Below, in pieces: positions 45,112 through 55,780 of a stretch of 64,000 bases of DNA. The stretch spans positions 13,767,329 through 13,831,328 of the forward strand of contig NC_085138.1 of the NCBI RefSeq assembly GCF_035046485.1, written 5' to 3'. Numbering within the stretch: the first letter of the stretch is position 1; each line of letters begins with the position of its first letter. The notes under the pieces are model-generated. The model searched no databases. It was not told where the DNA came from and saw nothing but the letters and a program-made list of their open reading frames with translations. The position numbers were made by a program, and so were the translations under genes. Origin of the DNA: Aedes albopictus. Its lineage: Eukaryota > Arthropoda > Insecta > Diptera > Culicidae.

Positions 45112-45300
45112 ATAACGGCGCCGGCCACGTCTTTATAGTCAGTTGGGAAGAAAAAGGAATGTTAGAGTGTGCTGGTTGTTGCTACTAAAGACCGAGATCA
45201 CCTCTGCATCCCCACAACCAGCATAGACTGGGATATTTGTTAGACGGAAAGGATGGGAGATCTGGGAGTCACCGTTGGGTCGGTGATGCGATCCATGGAT
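45112..45300 (+). repeat. fragment of a dispersed repeat (GGCGCCGGCCACGTC family)
   Basis: ACGGCGCCGGCCACGTCTTTA, later GTTGCTACTAAAGACCG and CATCCCCACAACC, parallel the blocks at 63255-63440 in the same order. Another fragment lies at 46585-46610. The family is unknown to me by name. Confidence 0.65.
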
Positions 45301-45439
45301 TGGGGGTTATTTATAGTGTTCGTAAGGTGATAGATTGTGTGGTAAATAAGGTGAATAAGGTCAAGCGGCACAGCACGCTTTGATTGCATAATTTGTAGGC
45401 GTTATATATACACTGTGCTGTGAGTGATAGTTGGAAGGG

Positions 45440-45642
45440 ACGGAAACGACTTTATTTTATTTCGTTTCTGGTTCTAGCGATGGCTATAAACATATGAATA
45501 TACATGAGTTGTATACGTAGAGAAGAGAGAGAGAAAGTAGATAGAAAGATACAAAGTAGGATTAAAGGGACGGGCCAGGGATTGAACCCATGACCTTCAG
45601 CATACAAATCAGAAGCAATAGCCACTAGACCACCAAGCCCTA
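45440..45642 (-). mobile_element. tRNA-derived SINE, minus strand
   Basis: On the minus strand AGGGCTTGGTGGTCTAGTGG (A-box-like) is followed by GGTCATGGGTTCAATCCC (B box), then a pyrimidine-rich body ending in an AATAAAATAAA stretch. The word GTTGTTGAGAAATTTGA just beyond the head (45644-45660) also occurs at 44212-44228. It may be the SINE's target duplication, displaced by later insertions between; that is inference. Confidence 0.7.
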
Positions 45643-46044
45643 TGTTGTTGAGAAATTTGAAACAAAACAAATGTATTGAGAAGGCCCGTGATGGTGGTTC
45701 TTGATCAAATATTCCAGTAAAAATTACTCTTACCAATCGAGAAATATATTTTATTATCGATACAGCCATTTTTATTGTGTTTGGAAATTAAATATTTTAT
45801 CTGTGAGATTTTTTTCTTTTCTACTATACTACATTTTTTGACCACTTTGTGCAACCTAAAATTTTAATCATCTAGTTTACAGAGCCATATTTTTTAAACT
45901 TTTGCCAGAAACATCAACAAAATTGGTATTATTTGCTTCGTTAGCATATTTACTATAAGAGCTAGAAGAAACTTTTTTGGATATTGTGCTCAAATTGAAA
46001 TGGCAATTAATCGTTAGTGTATTTATAATTTCTGAAACAGTCTA

Positions 46045-46802
46045 TTTATTAGTGAAAATCCATTCTAAAGGGAAACCTGGAAGAATTTCTGAGACAATTC
46101 TTGCTGCAGTTATTCTAGGAAATCCTCAAAAATCTCTTCTATGAAAATTCTGGAAAAAAATTGATAAACCCTGGAAGAATTGCTGAAGGATTCTCTAACG
46201 GTGTCCCGAGGAGAAAATTATGAAGCAGTACATAAAAAAAATTCATTCTAAAACAATTTTCAGGGAAATTTTTAGAGGAATTCTTACTGAACTTTTAAAA
46301 GGAATTCCTGCAAGATTGCCCCTCGCACGATAATAAGAAAAAATAGGTGATAAAAAAAGGCTAAAACAATTTTGTGGTTGCCTAATAATTGTAATATTTA
46401 CGACTAATGAATTTTACGTCTCATGTTAAGCTTGAGCTTGAGCTTGATTGACCGCCCGTACATACTAGTCCAGTATCGCCAGACCAGCTTCACTCACACA
46501 AGGAATCAATGAGATATCTGCCGGGGACTCGCAGGCATCTTCAGTGTGTGAGTGTAGATGATCTTCTATTTTAGGCGACAATGGCGCCTGCCACGTAAGG
46601 ATGTAAAGGGGATAGACAAAATGATCGGGACAGGCAAAATGTTCCCTTCTCAAAAAAATTTCAAATGGTTGTAATTTTTCGAAAAGTGCATCAAATATTC
46701 TCAAATTTTCACTGTGAGTTCATCAACTATTTGTGTATCAGTGGACAGAATTTGGAAAACATAGAACTATTTTGCACAAAGTTATAAAGATTCTAAAAAA
46801 CC
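46045..46802. other. noncoding; degenerate repeat and a dispersed-repeat fragment
   Basis: 46045-46310 is the GGAATTTC-type tract. 46430-46610 holds GAGCTTGAGCTTGATTGACC and GGCGCCTGCCACGT, related to the repeat at 63095-63440. No gene. Confidence 0.5.
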
Positions 46803-47449
46803 AGATTAATCCACCTAGTGGTGATAGCGCCTTTCTCGTCGAATATGTTCGTCGATATTTCCGTCGCCATAAGCAGAAGTGTTCCTAAATCATGAAAATA
46901 CTCTAGAACGGAACAAATATCATTTTCTTCTTTTGTCACAGTGCTCGTTCGTCAATGGGGTGGAGTTGATAAATAATAAATGTATTTGATGAAAAAAATA
47001 CTCAAACAATTAAGCAAAATCGCCCAATTCATCGGGTTTGGTAAGAAATTTTCTGGAGGACTCTTCACCTTAAAATTTAAAAAATTATTGGTTTATTAAT
47101 TTGTGCCCTTCCTCAAAATGTTGAATTCCGACCCAAAATTTCCAAGGGGGGACCCCTCTTGACTTAAGAGAAAATCGAAATTTGTGTCAGCCTTGTTCAG
47201 AAAAGCAAGAACCTTATCAAAGCCATAATCAAATTTGGAAACTTATTGATGGCTCATATTCCTATGTTATGTATTATGCTAAACGTATAAGCAGAGATGA
47301 AAAATATTAAACCTCTCAGTTGACTGCTTGACCACCTTCACTAGCACTGGATGCCGAACATTATCAAGACATTTCAGCAATTTTTTTTTCTGCACAGTTT
47401 AGCCTTTACTTTATTTTCATTGGTTATACTGCCGTTCTACGCATGATTA

Positions 47450-47484
47450 TCCCATGTTATATGGGATTCCCATATAACATGGGA
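47450..47484. repeat. perfect hairpin TCCCATGTTATATGGGA
   Basis: TCCCATGTTATATGGGA, one T, then its exact reverse complement. 17-bp arms without mismatch, inside the 5' block of composite copy 1 and absent from copy 2 at the equivalent place. Confidence 0.9.
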
Positions 47485-47904
47485 CAATTGGGCGTGGACC
47501 GGCAGTATAAGATTCATGTAAAATTTGACAAAAAAAAAGTGCAAGCAAGTAAAATTTCCCATATTAAAACCCATTCAAATTTCAACCGTGTTACAGAGCG
47601 CGATAGCTCAACCAGTTGCATCAAAATTGTGCGCAGTAATTTAAGTCGCAAAAGGGGATTGATGCTATAAAATTAAAATTTTCCCATACAACATTGATCC
47701 ATCCTACTGTATAATTACGCCTCAGGAAAATGGTGGGATATGACAAGATCGCATAAATTTTTATCAAGATTTTGTTCGTTCACGCATATGTATCGCTTGC
47801 ATCAATTTTGTTTTGTTGTAATTTCAGCGAAGCATCTAATCCTGATTCTGTAACACTGCCGGTAATCTTAGGTGTGGTCAGAGCTTGGGTCAAAGACTAT
47901 TTTC

Positions 47905-49365
47905 CTGCTGCCCGTTTATCTGGTTATCGAACATTTTTGATGATTTGATATTTCGCATGCAGGGGTTTGGTTCACTTTTTAAACTGGCCACTTCCGGCGA
48001 GACATCTGTAAACGGTTCCGGAAAACAACCGGTTCAGATATATTATTTAGAGTATTGATTGGTGATTATCGGTGATTAACCACTTGTTAAGCGTTTCGAC
48101 CTACTATTCTTCGGTCATCATCAGACGCATTCAGCAGGATTCATCCCTTTAACTTTGTCAGTTTACTATATCAGCGATTCAGATATGGTCTGAAAATATT
48201 TTCCTGCTAACCGTTCATCTGATTATCGATAAAGCCGCTATTTGGTGTGTCGCATGTCTGGGTTCGGTTCACTTTTTTAATTGGCCACTTCCAGCGGGAC
48301 GTCTGGAACCGGTTCCGGAACAAAACCGGTTCAGATATAGCCTAAAACTCTTTTCTGCTTACCGTTCATCTGGTTATCAAAAACGTCGCTCTTTGATGCG
48401 TGGCATGTATGGGTTTGGTACACTTTTATAGTTGGCCACTTCCGGCGGGACACCTGGAACCGGTTCGGAAACACTACCGGTTCAAATATAGTCTGAAACT
48501 ACTTTCCTCCTAACCGTTCATCAGGTTATCGCAAAAGCCGCAATTCGATGTGTCGCATGCCTGGGTTTGTTTTTTTATTAATTGGCTACTTTCAGCGGGA
48601 CATTTGGAACCGATTCCGGAACACAACCGGTTCAAATATGGACTGAAACTATATTACTGCTTACAGTTCATCTGGTTATCGATACAGCCGCTATTTGGTG
48701 TATCGCGTGCCTGGGTTTGGTTCACTTTTTTAGTTGGCCACTTCCGGCGGGACACCTGGAACCAGTTCTGAAACACATCCGGTTCAAATATAGTCTGAAA
48801 CTATTTTCCTGCTTACCGTTCATCAGGTTATCGCAAAAGCCGCAATTCGATGTGTCGCATGCCTGGGTTTGGTTTTTTTTAATTGGCTCCTTCCAGCGGG
48901 ACACCTGGAACCGGTTCCGGAACACAACCGGTTCAGATATGGTCTGAAACTATTCTCTTGCTTACCGTTAATCAGGTTATCGAAAAAGCCGCTGTTTGAT
49001 GTGTCGCATGCATGGGTTTGGTTCACTTTTTTAGTTGGCCACATCCGGCGGGACACCTGGAACCGGTTCTGGAACACTACCGGTTCAAATATAGTCTGAA
49101 ACTACTTTTCTGCTCACCATTCAACTGGTTATCGAAAATGCCGCAATTTGACGTGTCGCATGCATGGGTTATGTTCACTTTTATATTTGGCCACTTCCGG
49201 CGGGACACCTGGAACCGGTTCCGAAACACTACCGGTTCAGATATAGTCTGAGACTATTTTCCTGCTTCCCGTTCATCAGATAATCGAAAATGCAGTGGTT
49301 TGATGGGTCGCATGCATGGGTTTGTTGTATTTTCATATCTGGCCCCTTCCTGGGGTACCGGTCCG
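47905..49365 (+). repeat. satellite array, about 151-bp period, nine units
   Basis: The block GGCCACTTCCGGCGGGACACC recurs at about 48283, 48434, 48584, 48736, 48885, 49037, 49189 and 49341 (spacings 149-152), preceded by one more unit near 47985. Each unit also contains CCGGAACACAACCGGTTCA, CTGAAACTATTTTCCTGC, GTTCATCTGGTTATCG and GATGTGTCGCATGCCTGGG. Because 151 is not a multiple of three, the frames running through it are not genes. A segment of about 130 bp (48050-48176) interrupts the first units, between repeated TTCAGATAT words. Confidence 0.9.
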
Positions 49366-49514
49366 GAACACCTAAATGGCCATAACTCCGGAACGGCTGG
49401 ACCGATCTGAACCATTTTCAATAGGAAACAATGGGGCAATATACCGCGTCGAATGAACCATCGGTCGTTGAAATCGGTTCATATTTACTATCTAAAAATG
49501 AGGTGACCTTTTTG

Positions 49515-49580
49515 TACACACACACACATACACACGCACACACATACATACACACACACATACATACACACAGACATCAT
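49515..49580. repeat. (CA)n / (ACAT) microsatellite
   Basis: CACACACACACATACACACG-type repeats in the 3' block of composite copy 1; the equivalent site in copy 2 (51820-51830) has only a few CA units and in the 8.5-kb fragment only ACATAC units. Confidence 0.85.
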
Positions 49581-49833
49581 CCCAACTCGTCGAGCTGAGT
49601 CGATTGGTATATAACACTTGACCCCTCCGGGGGCTCTATCAAATTTTCGTTTTTGGAGTGAACATATAGCCTTTCGGTACACCTTGGTGTACGAGAAAGT
49701 CAAAAACTCCAAATCTCAATAAAAAATTACCAAGAATTGCATCGTTTGAAGAGATTTTTGGAGATATTCCTACAACCTGTGCTTCAGAAATATCTAGAAG
49801 AAAAGAAGAGGAGAAATTCCAAAATTAAAAACC

Positions 49834-51964
49834 CGGATTGATCCACCTAGTGGTGATAGTGCCTTTCTCGTCGAATATGTACTCATGACGTCTCCGTTGA
49901 CGTGAGCTGAAATGTTCCTGAATCATGAGAATACTTTTCTTAGAATTGACTTTAAACTTATTGATGGCACATATTCCGACGTTATGTTCAACGTATAGGC
50001 AGAGCTGAAAAATATCAGACCTCTCAGTTGACAGCTTGACCTCCTTCATTATCACTGGAGGCCGATCAACACCAAGACGATACAATTTTTTCACAAACAC
50101 AGATACCTTAACGATTTTCGACAAAGTATTTTCTACACACTTCTACACACGCTATATTTTATTATCATTGGCTACAAGATGCATGTAAAATTTGACAAAA
50201 ACATGCAAGTAACTGAAATTTTTCATACTGAATCCCATTCAACTGCGTGAGGGAGCAACCAGTCGTACAAAAATTTTACGCAGTCATTTAAGACGCGAAA
50301 GAGAAGTGAAAAAGTTTGTTCGGAGTTCTCTCTCTCTCTTCTCTCTTCTTGGCGTAACGTCCTCACTGGGACAAAGCCTGCTTCTCAGCTTAGTGTTCTA
50401 TGAGCACTTCCACAGTTATTAACTGAGAGCTTCCTCTGCCAATGACCATTTTGCATGTGTATATCGTGTGCATATAGCCGAGGCGGTAAACGCACGGGTA
50501 TTCAGCATGACCATGCTGAGGGTGACGGGTTCGATTCCCGGTCGGTCCAGGATCTTTTCGTAAAGGAAATTTTCTTGACTTCCTTGGGCATAGAGTATCT
50601 TCGTGCCTGCCACACGATATACACATGCAAAATGGTCATTGGCAGAGGAAGCTCTCAGTTAAAAACTGTGGAAGTGCTCATAGAACAGCTGAGAAGCAGG
50701 CTTTGTCCCAGTGAGGACGTTACGCCAAGAAGAGAGAGAGAGAGAGAGAGAACACAAGACTATCATGCCAAGGGCCTGGGATCGAATCCCACTCCCGACA
50801 TATTCACAAAACGTAGGTTCTTCCTTCGGAGGGGAAGGGTCCAGAGATGAACTAGCTTCGAGTTAAAAATCTCGTTAATAAAGTGAAAACAAAATAATAT
50901 TTGGCCACTTCCGGAGGGAACCCGGAACCGGTTCCGGAACACCATCAGTTGTCTCAAATATGGTCTAAAACTATTTTTTACTAACCATTCATCAGGTCGC
51001 CCAAGGAGCCGCGATTTGAAGTGTCGCATGCATGGGTTCGGTTCACTTTTATATTTGGCCACATCTGGCGGGACATACGGAACCGATTCCGGAACACTAC
51101 CGGTAGAATCTTAGGTTGTCTGAGACTATTTTCTTGCTTATCATTCATCAAGTTATTGAAAAAGCCGCAACTTGATGTGTCGCATGCCTGGGTTTGCTTC
51201 ACTGTTATATTTGGCCACTTCCGGTGGGACTCCGGAACCGGTTTTGGAACACCGGTAATTTCTTATGTGATCTGAGACCATTTTCTTGCTAACCGTTCAT
51301 CAGGTTATCGCAAAGGGCGCGATTTGACGTGTCGCTTGCATGGGTTTGTTTCATGTTTATATTTGTCCACTTCCGGCGGGACGCCCGGATCCGGTTCAGA
51401 TATGATCTGAGACTATTTTCCTGTTAACCGTTCATCAGGTTATTGAAAAAGCTGCGACTTGATGAGTCGCATGTATGGGTTTGGTTCACTTTTATATTTG
51501 GCCACTTCTGGTGGGATCTTCGGAACCGGTTCCGGAACATTACCGGTTCAGATATGGTCTGAGACTATTTTCTTGCTTACCGTTCATCATATTATCGAAA
51601 ATGCCGTGGTTTGATGTGTCGCATGCGTGGGTTTGTTGCATTTTCATATCGAGTACCTTCCTGGGGTACCGATCCGGAACGCCTAAATGGCCATAATTCC
51701 GAAACGGCTGGACCGATCTGAACCATTTTCAATAGCAAACAATGGGACCAGATTTCGCGTCGAATGAACCGTCGGTCATTAAAATCGGTTGAGTTTTACT
51801 GCCGAAAAGTAACGTGAGTTCACACACACAGACATCACCTCAATTCGTCGAGTTGAGTTGATTGGTATATGTGACTCGAATCTCCAAGCCTCCTATCAAA
51901 AAGTCATTTTTGGAGTGAACATATAGCCTTTCCAGTACACTTAGTGTACGAGAAAGGCAAAAAC
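49834..51964 (+). mobile_element. composite satellite-bearing element, copy 2 (2.1 kb)
   Basis: Repeats the plan of copy 1: 5' block (GATTGATCCACCTAGTGGTG ... CCTCTCAGTTGACAGCTTGAC ... ATGTAAAATTTGACAAAA), five satellite units (50895-51655; GGCCAC-type starts near 50902, 51057, 51212, 51364 and 51499), and a 3' block ending GTGTACGAGAAAGGCAAAAA. A palindromic SINE pair (50333-50750) is inserted between 5' block and array. Copies 1 and 2 lie 127 bp apart in the same orientation. Confidence 0.75.
50333..50750 (+). mobile_element. Feilai-like SINE in palindromic, head-sharing arrangement
   Basis: The right half is a plus-strand SINE: tRNA-like head with A box TAGCCGAGGCGGTAAACGC (about 50477-50495) and B box GGGTTCGATTCCC (50528-50540), then body GGATCTTTTCGTAAAGGAAA to GGACGTTACGCCAAGAAG and a (GA)n tail. 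The left half (50333-50460) is the same body tail in reverse complement, starting (CT)n CTTCTTGGCGTAACGTCC and ending CATGTGTATATCGTGTG. Arms match over about 125 bp. The family name rests on my memory of Feilai. Confidence 0.75.
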
Positions 51965-52290
51965 TGTTGAAGGAAATTTTGATAGTATTTCGGGAAAAAT
52001 GTCCTCAAGGAACTTTTGTTGGTGGCAATCGTTGGAGTAATTTTCTAAAGAATCACTGACAGAACCCCAGGATGTTTCATTTTTGGTAAATCCGTGGACT
52101 AGTTCCAGTATAAATCTTCTGAGAAATTTCTTCAGAAACTCCTGAAGAACACCCAATGAATTTCTGAAGGAATTCCTCGAAGCATTTTTGGAGGAATTCT
52201 TGAAAAAGTGTACATATAAATACATGAGTGAGAATGCATTTTCAAGGATACCTGGCAGAATTTCTGAGACAATTCCTGCTGAAATCATTC
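51965..52290. repeat. degenerate GGAATTTC repeat tract
   Basis: Same texture as elsewhere; close parallels to 43490-43640 and 46040-46150 (TTCTGAGAAATTTCTTCAG, GGACTAGTTCCAG), suggesting that these tracts derive from a common longer repeat. Confidence 0.55.
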
Positions 52291-53815
52291 TAACCTAAGC
52301 TTTCCGAATTTTAGCCCACCGTCCACTTGTCTACTTGGTTCATCCAAGTGCTGCCAATGCGTGTGCAAAGTAATCTTCTCATGCATGCAGTGGAGTGAAG
52401 CCTCTTACAAAGAGCATCGTGCAAGAGCAATTCAACAGTGTAGGCAAACGGGCATACACAGCCAAGCACCCAGTAAGTCAAGATTTAGATTTCAGATATG
52501 CCATCTCGCATCGGAGCCCACTACCTACCGACCAACCAACCAGTCAGCCGACTGATGCAACCGAACTACTTCACTTTTGAGGATGGATAGATGAACGAAC
52601 GAACCTCGGAATGACCGGGCTCAATCCGTTTCATCTGACTGGATCTCGGGGATGCCACCCGACCGGACCGGGGAGACAGCCCAGAGAACAGGTCCTTTTG
52701 TGCTGTACGTCAGCCCGGCCGGAAATAGGTGATGAATCTGTAACTTTGCTTACCGCGTGCACCGACGACGATTCCCCACCTCCCTCTCCTCGATGGTGGT
52801 TGCCGTATGCAAGTTTCGTGTCCGATTGAAATCAGCATCATTCGAGAACTGGTCGCGGGAGCAGAGATTGGCCCCGGCTCGGCTCGGCTTGACTGGATAC
52901 GGTTGGCCGACCAAAGGATGTTTGTAAACGTTTGAATAGATTACACCCTGACGACGATGACGACGACGACGCCGAGCTGATCTACTCGAAGGGCATCCCA
53001 AGTCGATGCTTGGTACTGGTAAGATTGCGTACCGAGCCGAGTGCAGTTGATAGACCGAGGCTGGGCTGTGCACGGAAGGTCTTTGCCAGAACAGTTGCGA
53101 AAAATTCCATTAAAATAATTTTCCAGAACGAAATATGAGAGATGGGCTCCGGAGTTAAGGTCAAAATTGAGACAAGCTGGCAAGCAGACCGACCGACCGA
53201 CATGCAGGAAGTGGCCTTTTGTGTGTGAGTCTAGGAGGCATCTTGTACGGTTCTATCATAAGTGGACGACGAGGATGACGATGTCATCAGTGATGTGTTT
53301 CGTTCGGTAGAAGAAATAAATTGAAATTATATCAGCAGGATGAAATATTTATATTAACTGATTTCGTACTTTGTTTGATGCATGCTCTCGGTTGGAAGGC
53401 AGGTCTGTGGACTTTGCGCAATAGATGAACTACGCTGTATGGGATGACTTAGGTAGTGACGGTGACGGTTTTGTTCTGAAGAATTACGGCTTCCCATGAT
53501 CTATTGGAGAAAAGGTGAGACGTATAGTAAATCATTTAGAATGTGGGGCTGCACGTTGTTAATCATCGAGTAGAACTTGTTGGAAAACGTGATATAACCA
53601 TTGAGACAATGATTAAACTGATGGTTCTCCTCTATTTGGAAGATTTGGTTTTGTCATTCTACTGTTCTTAGATGATCTTACCAAACGATTTCGAATGAAT
53701 CCCACTGAATTATTCTCATAGAGTATAACTGTTTTTACGAAGTTTCGTTTTTGTTTTGGTTATCTGGAGAGAAGTATTCTAGACGGCATTGTCATATGTT
53801 ATACATACAGTATAA
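52291..53815. other. low-copy noncoding; nothing recognised
   Basis: GC-richer, largely non-repetitive sequence with a short (GAC)n at about 52952-52972. Overlapping frames of 60-107 codons on both strands show no domain. It may be host intron or intergenic DNA. Confidence 0.45.
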
Positions 53816-53905
53816 CTTATACTGATAGATACTGATGGTTCCTTTTTCGAAAGTCGAGCTGGTGCCGGTGTCTATTCTCATGAACTACAACTCTGTATTT
53901 CCCAA
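53816..53905 (+). pseudogene. LINE RNase H domain fragment
   Basis: About 30 codons read LILIDTDGSFFESRAGAGVYSHE. The TDGS motif holds the first catalytic Asp of RNase H, and the GAGVYS strand follows at the usual distance, as in RNase H domains of I- or LOA-type LINEs. Stops follow shortly after. It is a short remnant with no flanking RT. Confidence 0.65.
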
Positions 53906-54004
53906 AATAATATATAGTGCACTGGAATCTCTTTTTATGCCATTGGCTAGGAACGCTTAATGTATGCAAAGCAATGGTATGAAAGAGCAAATTTTGTGCA
54001 ATCT

Positions 54005-55215
54005 AGCTCGCGAGAACAGGTCTTGCTCCTAACAATTTAAGATGGGGCCAAGGGAGTGTTCAGGAAGTTTCCAGAGATCCCAAAAAAGGAGGCTTCAAAA
54101 GTCTTCAGGGGTGTTTAAGAAGCCTGTCCGGGGCATTTTAATAGGATAACGGGGGTTTCAGGGACGATTCAAAAACATAAAAGGCATTTCAGGGATGTTT
54201 CAAGGGGCATTAAGGGTGATTCAGGGGGTCTCAAGAGCTTTCAAAGGGCGTTACAAAGGATTAATGTGCCGTTTTAAGACATTTCAGAAGCATTTCAAAG
54301 AGTTTTAGGAGGTTTTTGGGATATTTTAATGACATTTTAAGGAGACGTTTAAGGAGAGTTTGATAGCATTTCAGGTGCGTGTTAAGAGTTTTCGGAAGCT
54401 GTTTAAAGGCATGCCAAGGAGTTTCAAATTGATTATGATGATTTCAAGGGAATTTCAATAGGATTCTGGAGGTTTCAGGAAGGTTTCGATGTATTTCAAG
54501 TAGGCCAGGGTAATTTCAGGAACACCCTTGAATTATAAGGAGTTCAGAGGCATTTCAATTGGATTTCATGGCATTTTCATAGTATAAAGTGCCCAAGAGA
54601 ACATATGGATAACCACACCCCCCCCCCTTCACCAAACCTCATGGGACCATCCTAAAACTTCTGAGATCACCTGAAACATTCCTGAGACTTCCTTCTGCCT
54701 CCTGGGATCCCCTGAAATTCCCCACCATATCCACCAAATCCAAGAGGAACAAAATTCCGTGGCTCCCAACTGTCTGGTTACAACCCACGTCCAATAGATC
54801 AATTATACTTATGTTATACGAAAATTTACGGACCTGGTTCAGTGAGTTGATGTTGGACCCCGATATTTTTAAATTCAAGATGACGACTGGATTATACAAA
54901 TTGAAATCCTGTGTATTACAGGGAATTTCAGAAAGGGAGGTTGCTTGGGGTTTTCGGATGCGTTTCAGATGCGCTAATGGAGGTTTTAAAGAGTAACGCA
55001 CCTGAGACCTTCCAGAGCCCCCAAAAAACGACCCCGAAACCCAATGTAACGCTTCCGAAACCCGCTTAAAATTCTATGAAACTTCCGGAAATGCCACCGA
55101 AATCCTCCTAAAGCCCCCACGGACTTCATTTAACGCACCTGCGACCTTCCGAAATCACCGAAAACGCACCTTTAACGCCTCTAAAACACGCCTAAACCCC
55201 TATGAAGCTCCCTGG
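54005..55215. repeat. GTTTCAGG-type degenerate array with shared leader, copy 2
   Basis: Starts with AGCTCGCGAGAACAGGTCTT and GATGGGGCCAAGGGAG, the same leader as at 39164. Plus-strand wording (TTTCAGGGGGTTTCAA) runs to about 54600; the complementary wording (CCTGAAACATTCCTGAGAC, CCGAAACCC) follows at 54640-54730 and 54990-55210. A unique-looking segment of about 180 bp lies between. Confidence 0.7.
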
Positions 55216-55219
55216 GAAC

Positions 55220-55485
55220 CCATTTTCTTCTTCTTTATGACTCGACTTTCTCATTGGAACTTGGCCTGTATCTTCTCAACTTAGTGTTTGTTGTTAGAGC
55301 ACTTCCACAGCTATTAATTGAAGGGCCTTTTTTTGCCTGCCATTGCATGAATTTGTACATTTGTGGCAAGCACAAATGATACAGGAAGTCGAGAAAATTG
55401 TCCCGACCAGAATGGGCATTGTACCCGCCGTCTCTGGATTGGCAATCTATAGCCTTAACCAGTAGGCTAACTGGAGACCCCCTTC
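55220..55485 (-). mobile_element. Feilai-like SINE, diverged, minus strand
   Basis: TTCTTCTTTATGACTCGACT, CTCAACTTAGTGTTTG, GAGCACTTCCACAGCTATTA and GAAGTCGAGAAAATTGT follow the body order of the SINE at 50333 on its reverse strand. A tRNA-like head ends the element: AACCAGTAGGCTAACTGGAG on the plus strand is the complement of an A-box region. Diverged. Confidence 0.7.
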
Positions 55486-55489
55486 TCTA

Positions 55490-55780
55490 AGATGCCCGTC
55501 TAACCTCCTGAAACGTCACTGAGATCCTGATAGGTCCAGCTACCATAGTTGATTAGGCAACGCTTATCTGTATAGCAGATACGACTACTGTTATGATCTA
55601 AAGTTCTTGTTTTCAGAGAAGTTCCAAGACACTTTGAACGACCCTGAATGTCCCGAAAGTATGTACACCAAAACCACCATTTAGGTAACGAGTCGGGACT
55701 ACTAAATAGAGTTTTCACCTAAATGGATTTGAAGTTTGAGATGTTTAAGAAGGGTGAGTGGCCTGGAAATTAAGATGGAG
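55490..55780. repeat. diverged repeat, related to 56930-57070
   Basis: TCCAGCTACCATAGTTGATTAGGCAACGC here and CAGTATCCATAGTTTATTATGCAAC at about 56962 share order, as do nearby ATACGACTA / ATATGACTA and ACCTAAATGGA words. Low certainty; the copies are far diverged. Confidence 0.4.

Larger units (their letters stand above)
43665..46042. mobile_element. TA-flanked element with GACTGTTTCAGAAATTATAA ends (2.4 kb, with nested insertions)
   Basis: The left end GACTGTTTCAGAAATTATAA extends through ATACAC; the right end at 46015-46042 is its complement. TA stands on both sides (43663-43664, 46043-46044). Inside lie a hAT-type foldback (44263-44964), a repeat fragment (45112-45300) and a SINE (45440-45642). 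Without them about 1 kb of AT-rich interior is left and no transposase is recognisable. TIR plus TA suggests a decayed Tc1/mariner-type element. Confidence 0.75.
46803..49706 (+). mobile_element. composite satellite-bearing element, copy 1 (2.9 kb)
   Basis: Three parts in order: a 5' block (GATTAATCCACCTAGTGGTG ... GCCTTTCTCGTCGAATATG, then CTCTCAGTTGACTGCTTGAC and ATGTAAAATTTGACAAAA, to about 47700), a satellite array of about 151-bp units (47905-49365), and a 3' block (GGCCATAACTCCGGAACGGC ... GACATCATC ... GTGTACGAGAAAGTC). Copy 2 at 49834 has the same three parts in the same order. No ORF is conserved between copies. The element type is unknown; the only symmetry at the ends is CCTTTCTCGT near the 5' end and ACGAGAAAG near the 3' end. 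Confidence 0.75.

Noticed and set aside
48582..49251. Overlapping 73-121-codon frames suggesting a repetitive protein
   Set aside because: They follow the 151-bp satellite, whose period is not a multiple of three; the same peptide words appear in shifting frames.
47905..51655. CRISPR-like array
   Set aside because: Units are about 151 bp of diverged repeat with no short constant repeat or unique spacers, in an animal genome.
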